This document shows positions 22,437-33,248 of a DNA stretch of 64,000 bases, in pieces. Numbering within the stretch: position 1 is the first letter of the stretch; every line of letters starts with the position of its first letter. The notes beneath the pieces are model-generated. The model was not told where the DNA came from. It made no database searches and saw nothing but the letters and a program-made list of their open reading frames with translations. The position numbers were made by a program, and so were the translations under genes. This stretch comes from Cerrena zonata (Eukaryota; Basidiomycota; Agaricomycetes; Polyporales; Cerrenaceae): NCBI GenBank assembly GCA_038087015.1, contig JASBNA010000067.1, forward strand, positions 1 through 64,000, in the 5' to 3' direction.

Positions 22437-22464
22437 GGTTGGGTGGTTGGGTGGTTGGGTGGTT
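22437..22464 (+). repeat. GGTTGGGT tandem repeat, G-quadruplex-prone
   Basis: Three copies of the 8-mer GGTTGGGT plus a terminal GGTT. The guanine runs could form a two-layer G-quadruplex. It lies about 450 bp upstream of MP65. Confidence 0.8.
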
Positions 22465-22967
22465 AGTGTAGAGATATGATTTGCAGAGTTAAGAGCATGG
22501 TTCGATGAGCTCGAAAATAGCGATGGTCTAGACTAATATGCAAATTTCTTTATGTATTTCGTATAAATTTTAAGCCATTTGATTGGTGGGACCAGTGTTT
22601 CAAAATTGATAACTCAAGATATTAATTAGTCCCAATTCGGAGTGCCCCTTTGTCTGCCATGGTAACTCCCAGGAGTTGTCTGCATTGACAGTTTTCCCAA
22701 TGTTCCATATGGGGGGATTTGCTATCACTAAATGAGTAAGCTTAGCTGATGCGTCTTATATCTGGGTCTGGTGCTCGAGTACCGTAAGCCTCAAGAGCCT
22801 TTGCTCGCTTATTTGGGTTTACGCTCATCCATTCTAGTTGCAAATAGGCTACTACCCGGGTGTAACAATGTAGTCTAATGGCCCGGAGGAAGCATGGTAA
22901 GCATGGGAGGAAAAGTATAAGGAGTTACGTAACAGAAGAGTATTTCATCAAACACAAAAGTATACAG

Positions 22968-23075
22968 CATTAATCCAAAAATCAATACAACATTAATCCA
23001 AAAAATACAAAATTAATCCAAAAACTAATAGTTAAAAAATCAATACAAAATTAATACAAAAACTAATAGTTAAAG
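22968..23075 (+). repeat. Degenerate ATTAATCCAAAAA / CTAATAGTTAAA repeats
   Basis: CATTAATCC or AAATTAATCC/TACAAAAA words recur five times, and the 17-mer AAAAACTAATAGTTAAA occurs twice, interleaved with AATCAATACAA. Confidence 0.7.
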
Positions 23076-23749
23076 GTGAATTCAGCAAAAAGAAAGTCTA
23101 CAGCACGATGGTTTCCATTATGGTCTCCCACTAACGTACTCAGCATCGCTCTCAGCAGCTTAATAATTATTGATCGGACGGGTAATCATGCTTTATGCTG
23201 GATATGGCCGTAGACATTTGGGTAAAAGTTTTGGTTTGTTATACCTACGAGTAGCTGATGAGGAGAAAACTTTGATTTTTCCTGACTGGCCTTCAACCAT
23301 TTCTATCACATCACTTAATTCAACATGGGTTTTCTTGACTAAACATAGTCTTTCTCACTCTAGGTATATATTAGTAAATAGTTATCAAATATATATTCTT
23401 ATACGTCAAAAAAAAAAAAAGCCTTCAAATGGCGGTATTTCAGCGAAACAAACAGTATGCTGCGAGGACTTCACCTCTTTGGTGTGGAACTGACTAGCTG
23501 TACCGACATTGTATGAGCGTGGTCAGAACTATACCGTATTATCACTTCGCAATGCCGATGGTTCATATACAAGCACTTGTGAGCTTTCTCGAGACCTAAA
23601 GGCGTCTGCATAATCATGGAGTCTCCGATTGCCAGTAGGATGAAATTGTTAGTGCTGTTGCACTCAATAGTTTTACACCGTCGGTTTTGCAGCCATATTT
23701 CTTTACCTTCACTCTGTGCTCATCGAGCTTTATAAATGGTTTTAGTTGT

Positions 23750-23805
23750 GGTCTTAGTGTAAAGGCTTAGCTGTGAAGGTCTTAGTGTAAAGGTTTAGTT
23801 GTAAA
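23750..23805 (+). repeat. 28-bp tandem duplication
   Basis: Two adjacent 28-bp units beginning GGTCTTAGTGTAAAGG differ at about four positions. Confidence 0.8.
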
Positions 23806-23882
23806 AGACTACCAAATGCTTTCGGCATTTGAACTCATTAGAGACATCAACGGATCAGTTAACTATTGTACACGTTCTGTCT

Positions 23883-24000
23883 AAGTTTCTAAGGCCTACA
23901 TTTGTCTTCTGCCTAAGTTTCTACGGAGTACAATTATTTCTTCTGAAGTTTCTACGGAGTACAATTCTTTCTTCTGAAGCTTCTACGATTCTGTCTCTGG
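23883..24000 (+). repeat. 31-bp degenerate tandem repeat
   Basis: Two nearly identical 31-bp units (23915-23945 and 23946-23976) start AAGTTTCTACGGAGTACAA. They are flanked by a more diverged copy on each side. Confidence 0.8.
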
Positions 24001-24249
24001 GAAACTATTCTATACTCTGGCAGGCTTCTTAGATTGAATTTATGGACTATCCAATCTATAATTGCTCTACTGAGTAGTGCAAGGGTACAAAAGCCGGCTC
24101 TACATAACATCTCCCAAAGCAAGCATCCTTCCCGCTTCCTATCCGATCAAGATCATTAACCTGCCAAAGACAAACTGTTCTTCTTCCATTGCAAGACTTG
24201 AATAGGAATAAAATTGCAAAAAAACTCGATAAAACCCAACCCTTTTATT

Positions 24250-24277
24250 CACGTGACCAAATCTACACCCATACACC
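24250..24277 (+). promoter_or_regulatory. CACGTG (Cbf1-type) next to a Rap1-consensus site
   Basis: CACGTGAC starts at 24250. ACACCCATACACC at 24265-24277 matches the Rap1 consensus at every position. The pair is about 550 bp upstream of UBP15. Confidence 0.55.
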
Positions 24278-24820
24278 CATAGAAAACCAAAAAAAAAAAC
24301 ATCCCACAGTTTCCCTTAGAAAAAAGTAAAGGAAAAAAAAAATAAATGATCCTACTCTACAGCATTACCTTTTTCTACTTTCTTTTCAGATTCCCACTTA
24401 ATTGACTTGTTAATTCTTGCTCAAAGTATTGAAAAGATCAATTGTCTCACCTCCATTAGAGTTCTAGACCTGGCTCCTTTATTATTACTCTACCTTGAGT
24501 TTATCACCTTTTTTTTTTATCTTTTCTCTTGGATCAAAAAAAAAACGTTTCTCAAATTTGATTTTCTGATATCTAATCTTGAGTTCCAGTTTATTAACAT
24601 ATTGAACGAATCTTTAGTCAATCAAGTGCTTATTGATTGAGTGTTGATCATCTACAATTGCCTACACGTGTGTGCTCGTAGATTATTGAAGTATTGAAGG
24701 ATCAATCATTTTTTTGCCGCCGGTAAAATTTACGAAGCAAAATTATATAAAATAGATAAACTAGAAGCAGATCAAAGGAAGATCTACCTTATTGATATAT
24801 TTAACATTAATTAATCCAAA

Positions 24821-27800
24821 GTGTCTGGAAAGAACAATAATTCTGGGTTTGAAACTAATTCAATTGGTTTAAAACGTGATTTCATCGATATGATTACTGA
24901 TTTGTCGTCAGATGATAAAGAAAATAGTAATACTTCTTATTTAGATAAAATGGATGAATCAAATAGCCCTCCAACCAATCATATAGATACTAAAAAACAA
25001 GTCACCAATAATAATAACCCTTCAATTGAATCTAAGAAAATTGATGAGGATAATATGTTGGATGATTATGAAGTAATCCATGTTAATGAAGAAAAACAAT
25101 CACAACAACATCAACATCAACAACAGATTGTCGCTGGACAACAGCCTGGTTTAGATGCAATTGGTGTTGATGATGACGACGATGAATCTGATGAAGACTC
25201 AGATAGTGACGTGGACGATGAATCAGATATAATTGAAGTTGATCCTCAATCTGTTTCAACCACATCAAATAATCAAAAGAAAACTCAGCAATTACCATCT
25301 GCTGATAATCATAAGGCCTTGGCAACAAGATTATTAAAACCAGTACCTGATTACTCAGTGAAGACAGAAAACTTCAATATATGGCAAATTAAAGATTGGT
25401 ATGGTTTACCAAAAGATAAAGTTAGAGGTCCTGCTTTTACTTGTGATGATTTCAGTTGGAATGTCTTATTATTCCCCAAAGGTAATAATAACAATCTGAT
25501 TTCAATTTATATTGAACCTCAACCATTAGATAAAAGAAGTGAATGGTATGTCTGTGCTCAATTTTATCTTGATATTTGGAATCCTTTACATCCAGATTCT
25601 CATACAGTTATGTCTTCTCATCATCGCTTTAGTAATAATGAAACCGACTGGGGGATTCACTGCATTTATGGATTCAAAACAATTAAGTTCAATCCAAAGA
25701 TCTCATCAATACCCAATTTTGGAAAATAATCAACTCAATATCACTGCCTATGTTAAAGTAATTGATGATTCTTCAACTGGAGTCTTGTGGCATAATTTGG
25801 TTGATTATGATTCAAAATCAAATACTGGATTTGTCGGGTTAGGTAATCAAGGTGCAACTTGTTATTTGAATTCTTTATTACAGTCTTATTTCACAACTAA
25901 ATGTTTCCGTAAATTGGTTTATCAAATCCCAACTGATTCCGATTCTAATAATAATAATAATAAAGCAGTACCTTTAGCATTACAAAGAATTTTTTACTCT
26001 TTGGCTACTTCAAGTGACGCTGTAAATACTTTGGAATTAACTAAGTCTTTTGGTTGGGATTCTTCAGACGCTTTTCACTCAACATGATGTTCAAGAATTA
26101 AATCGTATCTTAATGGATAAATTAGAATCAGCAATGAAAGGTACTTCAATCGAAAATTCTCTTAATGATATTTTCGTTGGTAAAATGAAATCTTATATCA
26201 AATGTGTTAATGTTCCTTATGAATCTTCAAGAGTTGAAGATTTTTGGGATATACAATTAAATGTTAAAGGTTTTGATAAGTTGGAACAAGCTTTTGCTAA
26301 TTATATCGAAATTGAAATGTTGGAAGGTGAAAATAAATACCAGGCTGGTGACGAATACGGATATCAAGATGCCAAAAAGGGTGTTGTTTTCCAATCTTAC
26401 CCTCCTGTTTTACATTTACAATTGAAAAGATTTGAATATGACTTTATGGTTGATGATTTAGTAAAGATTGACGATTTGTATGAATTCCCTGATAAAATTG
26501 ATTTAAAGCCTTACTTAGATGAAGAAGTTTCAGATGAAGTTAAAAACCAAAATTGGAATTACAAACTACATGGTGTTTTGGTTCATCAAGGTTCAATCTC
26601 AAATGGTCATTATTATGCTATGATCAAACCTAACGCTAATGACAATACTTGGTTAAGATTTGATGATGATAAAGTCTGGAAAGTTACCCCAACTCAAGTC
26701 TTCCAAGAAAATTTTGGACATGATGAATTAAGTTCCGATCAATTAAGCAGACTCTCAAGATTAGAACAAAATCAGTATTTCACTAGTAGAGTTACTTCTG
26801 CTTATATGTTGGTATACTATCGTGAACTGGAGTTGGAAAATATTTTACCAATAGATGAAAATAAAATTAACTCCTATGTTCCTGAACATATTCCAAAACA
26901 AATACAAGATGAAAGAGATGAATTAGAAAGATTAGAAAAAGCTAGACAAGAAGCTCTTTACTACCTTAATGTTAAGTTCGTTACAGTCGAAAATTATAAT
27001 AACTTTAACGGATTCGATATGTATCCTGACCCAACAGTAAGTAAGTTTTATGATGATAATATTTTCAATGAGAAGAGCTATCCAGTCCAATTGAAAGTCA
27101 AAAAAGATGATCCTTTTAGCTCGCTTTACGAATTGGCAGCAAAAGAATTTAATTATCAAATCGAAGAAAGCAACAAGGAAGATTTGTCGAAATACCCATT
27201 CAGATTGATTTTGGTAAATCACCGTAATAACCATACAAATAGAGCTGATGCACCTGTCCCAGCTGAATTTCAAAGCTTGACCATCAGCCAGATTTGTAAT
27301 AGATTTTTTAACAAAAGATATGATGAAATGGTATTTTATTTAGAGGAAGCACATAAAGAATTAAAATCCGTGAATGAATCACATAAGTTCTGTTGAGAAG
27401 GAATTTCTCCCAGAACAGTTCTCTTTTGCTGAAGTTTTCTCGAAGATTAACTCATCAACTGACGTAAAAGATAATGAATTACAAGACATAAGTGAAGGAT
27501 CTCCATTTATTCAAATTTATTTGAAGTATTTTGATTTAGTTAGTAATGAGGTTAGAGGGTTAACCCATGCTACTGTATCAAAGGATGATACTTTATTATC
27601 GTTAATTAAACCAGTTAATAAGTTATTGGGATTTAATGAGAAAACTCCGTTAGAAATCTTTGAAGAATTGTCTCAAGTTAAGATTGAAAATGTGGATATT
27701 AATTCGACCTTCGAGAAAAACGAATTGAGCACCGGTGATATATTAGTATTCCAAGTTGCTAATGTTGAAAATGGAACTATTGGTAAAACATTTGCTAACA

Positions 27801-28966
27801 TCAAAGAGTATTACAAATTTTTACTTACCAGATTACATATCTTCGTAAAACCTTTCAAGGCAAGTACTGGCGATGAGGATAGTGATTTTGTTGCCGAAGA
27901 TGATGATGAAAAACAAGATAAGAGTGCAGAATTACAAAACAAGACGGGTTCGGGTAAATCACCTCAAGAGGCTAGAGAAATTGAATTAGCTAAAGAAATA
28001 AGTAAGTCATTTGATCTTTGGATTTCAACACAATATTCATACCAAGATTTAGCTATAAATATAGCTAAAAAGATCGATAGTGAATTGGATCCAAATTACT
28101 TGAGGCTTTTCATAGTCAATAATCAAGGTGTTAGATACCCTTTGAAATCAAGTCACAACTTACTACAATTTTTCCCTAAATCCGTGTCATTGTCTTCGAT
28201 TACTAACTTTGAATACGAAATTTTGAATATTACTTTGAAAGAATATGAAAATATGAAATCCGTTAAAGTATACTGGTTAAATAGTATATGCCATTTTCAA
28301 TTGTTCGATTTCTTATTACCAAAAGACGGTACAGCAACTGATTTAGTCAATAAATTAGTTCATAAATTGAATATTCCACAGAAAGACTTGACTAACTTAT
28401 TGCTTTATGCTGGTTTTGAAAATAAGTATATTGACTTGATTAAATTCGATAGAACAATTGAATCCATTCACGATGAATATGAATTATACGCCGGTATATT
28501 CCCAGCAGAGGTTGAGATTTTAGCTAGCCACGATTTGATAAAGAGATTCACCAATACTCCACCAAAAGCCGATGAAATTGATGATGAGATTACTAAAGAT
28601 GAATACTTGAAGACAGTGAATTACTCTAAGCATTTGAATATAATTCCAGTATTCCATTTTTATAAGACCATCAACAATCAACATGGGAACCCATTCCTCT
28701 TCCCTCTATTCCCATCGGAACCATTTAGTGAAACCAAGGATAGATTACGTAAAAAATTAGGATTAGGTGTTCAGGCTTTTGAAAAAATCAAAATTGCGTT
28801 AGCTGATAACAATGCTAAAGGTAGGTTCATCGATCAAGAAAATCTCGATTTGAACTTATTTCAAGAAGTGGCAACTTTTGCCTCAAGTGTATCTTTGGCT
28901 TTAGATCATCCCGATAGAGCCCCTCGTCGTGTTAACCCATTTGACAAGGGTATTTCTATCAAGTAG
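24821..28966 (+). CDS. UBP15: Ubiquitin-specific protease Ubp15 (USP7/HAUSP family), with three +1 frame breaks and a GTG start
   Basis: This deubiquitinase is the yeast counterpart of USP7. Four collinear frames build it. Frame 1 has an acidic N-terminus and a MATH/TRAF-like domain (FNIWQIKDWYGLP to HRFSNNETDWG). Frame 2 has the USP Cys box GNQGATCYLNSLLQS. Frame 3 has the His box SNGHYYAMIKPN and the AYMLVYYRE segment. Frame 4 has the C-terminal UBL region ending at 28966. An extra G in G5 at 25650-25654 restores DWGFTAFM, and an extra T near 26073-26076 restores SDAFTQHDVQEL. A third extra base lies within 27374-27396. The restored length is about 1380 aa. The natural-looking N-terminus MSGKNN starts at GTG; there is no in-frame ATG between the upstream stop (24812) and 24890. 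CTG at 26827 aligns with Ser of human USP7. Confidence 0.9.
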
Positions 28967-29123
28967 AGGGTTTTTGATATACATATTATTATTGTTTTAT
29001 CTTTGATTGTTTTTATTTCTTAGTGTTTAGTTACGGTACAAGTTTGCCAAATTTACGTTCGTTCATGCCAAATTTATTGTCGTTCATTATTAATAGAATT
29101 ATAATTCATAAACTATATGACCA
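28967..29123. other. UBP15-CAB4 convergent intergenic region
   Basis: This short gap between convergent genes holds a near-repeat GCCAAATTTA (29047 and 29068 areas, each followed by CGTTC). No gene is seen. Confidence 0.4.
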
Positions 29124-30041
29124 TTATTTTTGTAAGTTATGAAGCTTTTCAACTTCTATCTCTCTTATATCTGTTGAACTTAATTTTCCTTTCCAGTTGT
29201 TTTCCTCGTTACCATAATCTGAACCAATCACTTTAATACTTACCGTATCAAGCAAAGGAAAACCTTTCTCTTTTCTTACTTTATTAACAAAAGCACCCCC
29301 CTTGGATGATTCGTAGCTTAGAATCAAGGCATCAATCTCTTCAATATAACCAGTAGGACCACAAACGTCATTAATTTGAAAAATTTCGAATTTTACCTCA
29401 GAAGAGATATGTTTTTGAATGAAATTGATAACGACTTCCTGTCTTTTTTCGTATGACTCTAACGCTTCACTGAACTTCTTATTCGTTAAGAGTTTTGGCC
29501 CTGTGATTCCTACAATCAAAGTCTTACTCGTTAGAAATGCCGACATGGATAGCAAGAGCTTATGAGCATCGTGTAAATGATCGAATGTTCCACCCACAGC
29601 TGTAACATCGAAACACTTGAATGTTCTTCCCGAGTCTTTGATCTTTTCAGGTACATGTAATTTTGAAAGGACACTTGCTTCGGGTATTGTAACAACTTTA
29701 ATCAGTTCAGGTATAGAATTATTGATTGCTTCATTTTCTAAATGATATAATACTTTCCAGTTTTCTCTTAATTTTTCAAAATTTGTCGAATTAAAGAACA
29801 CGTCAATCTGAAAAGTGTAATCGAAACCAAAATCAGAGAGTATTGATCGTATCTTGCTATATATTGTGGAAAGCAGCAAATTCAATGCCTGTGAATCCTT
29901 AATCTGCGATTGGATGAAAACATCAATTGAATGCAGTTGGTCCTTGGATGCTTTTATATCATCGACAACTCTATGGAACAATTTGCTATAATCAAGACGT
30001 AACGGATCATCGACCACAATCACTGGATGTGCCGAAGTCAT
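29124..30041 (-). CDS. CAB4: Phosphopantetheine adenylyltransferase (coenzyme A biosynthesis)
   Basis: Cab4 transfers AMP from ATP to 4'-phosphopantetheine, giving dephospho-CoA. The 305-aa protein has an N-terminal region of about 145 residues that is poorly conserved. A nucleotidyltransferase domain follows: AVGGTFDHLHDAHKLLL (HxGH-like motif in the TFDHLHDAH form), then VGITGPKLLTNKK, a PTG-containing loop (DVCGPTGYIEEIDALILS) and the SSTDIRE motif near the C-terminus. Length matches the yeast enzyme (305 aa, as I recall). Start ATG 30041 is the first in frame. The frame is intact. Confidence 0.93.
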   Translation of the reverse strand: MTSAHPVIVVDDPLRLDYSKLFHRVVDDIKASKDQLHSIDVFIQSQIKDSQALNLLLSTIYSKIRSILSDFGFDYTFQIDVFFNSTNFEKLRENWKVLYHLENEAINNSIPELIKVVTIPEASVLSKLHVPEKIKDSGRTFKCFDVTAVGGTFDHLHDAHKLLLSMSAFLTSKTLIVGITGPKLLTNKKFSEALESYEKRQEVVINFIQKHISSEVKFEIFQINDVCGPTGYIEEIDALILSYESSKGGAFVNKVRKEKGFPLLDTVSIKVIGSDYGNEENNWKGKLSSTDIREIEVEKLHNLQK

Positions 30042-30236
30042 CTTATAGTAGGAAAAGTACTGGAATTGATCAAAAACTAGTATTCAACTCCTTTCTTATA
30101 AATAATTTGTAGAAAAAAGTTGTAAATTCAACAAAATTCTCACAATTTGATTTTTACAGCCATTCTTTTATTTCAGAGCGTTCGTTAAACTTTTGATTAT
30201 TATATACAAGGTCTATTTACAAGGAAGTTTTGGTCA

Positions 30237-33091
30237 TTAGATAGAGTATAAAGGTTGCAATGGCTGGCTAGCATCTATAAACTTGTAGACGTTTCTAGCG
30301 TGAGCATTGAATTTTTCCAAGGCTTCTGGGGTCTTAGAATCAATTTGAAAGATACCTCTTAAGTTAAGCATTAATTTGGTATCATTTTTACTTAAATTTT
30401 GGGTGGATTTCAAATAATCATAAACATGTTGCATCGATTTCAAAATTGGTTTGGAGAATTGCAATTTTTCTCTTGGATCAATTAAGTCTTGGGGTCTATA
30501 AAACAAGATACCTGATTTCAATATCGACTTATGTAACTGGCAAACAACTGCTTTGTTATCGTGAGGAATAATCCAGGTAGTGTCGTAGACTCTTTCTATG
30601 ATTCTGTTATAAGATTCAATATGATAGTTAGGTAAAACAACTTTCTTTGTACCTTTGAATGTGTTTGCATCATAAACAAGCAAACAATTCATGAAATCGT
30701 TTAAGTTTCTCAAGAAATAGTGCAATTGATTATCATCAATTGATTTCTTAGGAGTGTTGTCTTTGACATTCCTCAAACGGTTCGACTTGACTCCTTTATC
30801 GTAGTTGTAGTCATTGAAATCATGAAGCTCTTTCATTAACACCGAAAATATTGAGTGGAATGTTTTCAATCTCGGCTGCAAGCTAGAAGACAAGTTTGTC
30901 TCTTTATTAACAAGCACTCTTAGAATTTCTAAAATCAATTGGCTGCCATTCTTGCTATGGATATTTTCATGAATCTTATATATAAAATTCTCAATCAACA
31001 TAACATCAAGTATATCAGAGTCATGTGGAGGTGTAATATCAAATCTTTCAGCCCTTGGAATATCAGTGAATGATTTTTTATCCAGATATTTAGACTTGGC
31101 TTCCTTGCCTTCATTTCTACCAGTCTGATGGGGCTCAACCATATAATTATCGTTCAAAACACCTTTGGCAATACCTGTTTCTTGAATGGTATTAATTATA
31201 TCAGTTCGACTTGCGTATACACCACCCCATTTTGTTATGATATACCAAACTCCAAGTATAAATGCTTTTTCATTACCCAAAGCTATTAAACCATCCAAAG
31301 CTAATTGCAATAAAAACTTGTTCACACCTTTTCTTTTCTCTTGGGCGATTTTCTTGTTACTAACTCCTTTCGAGTCATTAGAAGTAGTATATATTTCAAC
31401 AAACTTTGGTCTTGAAAAATCCACAAGTCTTTTTTCCTTTGGAGTAAGAATAGCTCTGTTTTTGTTCTTGGTATGAGAAGGAGGTGGGAATATCACCGTT
31501 GGATTTAATTTTGATTTATCATCGTTCAATTCAAGTGTATTCGGATTGATACTTTCATTGAAATTTTTCATTTCAGGTGATTCTAGGGCAGTCTGGATCC
31601 GTAAATCAGTTGATCGTTTCAATATATCATTTGGTTCGAAAATTGAAGATTTTGATTTTTTGGATTTATTGATAAAGTGGAACATTGAATCAATTTCAGG
31701 ACACCAAGCTGCTAGATAAGCCAAACCTTGCTCCACAAACTTATAATGAGAACCCAGCCTATGGCTTGTAGAGGTTCCGGAAAAGTTATTTATATAACAG
31801 GAGAGAAAACTGGTGGCAAGGGCATGGTCAATATCCACAAGTTTAACTCTCAGTTTCTTCTTATAATCAGCAAGTAAATTAGGATCAGCGTCCGCTTCTG
31901 CCTTTGTTGGAGGTTTTTCAGGGGTTGCTTTCTTTAAAGCATGTTGAAGACTTGTTCGGCTTTCGAAATCATTCTTCTTTGATTTGACAAAAGTTTCAAA
32001 GTTCTTTCCTTTGATGATAAGTTACGATCTTTTAAAATTAATTCAGCTTGATGAGTGTGGTACTTCTTCAACCCATTGATGAAAATAGTATACGTTTGAC
32101 TATCTGGTTGAATCCTTGGTAATTTATCAAACAGGTCGGGATCAACAACACTATTAAAAAAATCCCAGGCAGTCTCTTGTTCACTATCGAAATTCTTCAT
32201 AAGGACACTAAGACAGGAATTAAATGTTCAACAGAGCAAATAACTTTCCCTTCTCTTTCACTGTCCTTTATGGATTTATTATTTGCTCTTATGGTTTCAA
32301 ATTGTTTAATACAAGTTTCAATAGTCGATTTTGACATCTTACCCCATTCAGTAGATTTTGCTAAACCATTGAATAAAATGACATGAGTATGGTTATTTGG
32401 CTGGATATTCCATTTTTTACGATCATTATATACCTTGAAAGCTTTTGAATGATCTCCCTTTTCCAATAACCATTGTATGATAGCATTCATACCCACTCTT
32501 CCTTTATCGCCGGCCAATTTACATAAGTGCTGAGCTCTTGAATGATCTTCATCTCTTTCCAAGAACTTGATCGTATCTTTTGTAACGACATGAGAGTCTT
32601 TCAATTGTTCAGTAGTGGTACCCAATAAAAAAGTCAATAACTTTGTATTAAGACGATCTTTATTCAATTTCTTAGCGTTTACTATTGAATGGAATATATC
32701 TTTGGAAACAGGTGAAGTGATCTTCAAGTCGTTAATAGTTAATTTATCAAGTATAATAGGATCACCATTTGATTTTTGCAATATACCATCATCAAACTTC
32801 GATTTCAATGTAAGTAAAGCTTTTTGGGGCGAATATGAGTTCTTTGAAATGTCAAATTTTGTTTTTTCAAACTTTTTATTCAACTTATTTCTTTGTTGAA
32901 TAGGGGTTAACTTCATAATTTGTCCGGTATTTTCAAAGTATTCTAATTTTGCTTTTAAATGAGATGATGTCTTCGATTTTTCATTTCTTATGGTAACAGC
33001 GGATGCTGTGGCATAACGTGCAGCTAAAACTTTTGCACAACCATCGTCCATGGATGATACTACCACTAGAGCGACTCAATAGCTGGGACAT
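30237..33091 (-). CDS. Mitochondrial pentatricopeptide (PPR) RNA-binding protein, three frame breaks
   Basis: Three main frames and a possible N-terminal one join collinearly. From ATG 33091, a short frame reads MSQLLSRSSGSIIHGRW and RCYHK, a good mitochondrial presequence. Skipping one A near 32990 enters the second frame, which contains PPR-like helices (IQPNNHTHVILFNGLAKS). It stops at 32197. Adding one T near 32222 restores EHFNSCLSVLMKNFDSE and continues with IQPDSQTYTIFINGLKKY. That frame stops at 31934. Adding one G near 32015 restores LSSKGKNFETFVKSKK and leads through KATPEKPPTKAEADADP into the long C-terminal part ending at 30237. The restored length is 951 aa. If only ATG 33051 is used, the N-terminus lacks a presequence. 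It is a yeast PPR protein of the CCM1/AEP3 kind; I cannot assign the orthologue. Confidence 0.7.
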
Positions 33092-33248
33092 GGTGCTCGG
33101 TGTCAGTGATTTTGATGGAAGATATCATGAAAGATGGAGATGAGATGAATTTTTCAACCTTTTTTTTTTTATCGAAATCGCATCTTGAAAAAATACAAAA
33201 CATACTAAAGGAATATCTTTTAACTTTACTACATCATTGGCATTAGAT
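33092..33248. promoter_or_regulatory. Divergent promoter PPR gene / CWC22
   Basis: About 157 bp separate the two divergent starts. It contains a T10 tract at 33160-33169 and no recognisable activator site. Confidence 0.4.

Larger units (their letters stand above)
21986..24820. other. 2.8-kb divergent intergenic region between MP65 and UBP15
   Basis: No credible ORF or tRNA is seen. The region holds four separate repeat patches (22437-22464, 22968-23075, 23750-23805 and 23883-24000), long A/T runs near 22300-22340, and a CACGTG plus perfect Rap1 site near 24250-24277. It serves as promoter for both divergent genes; the middle is unexplained. Confidence 0.5.

Noticed and set aside
13580..28966. 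Programmed +1 frameshifting in GYP7 and UBP15
   Set aside because: No CTT-AGG-C or similar Ty-type slip site is present at the junctions. Five shifts in two genes at unrelated contexts fit indel errors better.
30237..33091. Three separate small genes instead of one PPR gene
   Set aside because: Single-base corrections give continuous PPR-like text across both junctions and one collinear 951-aa protein.
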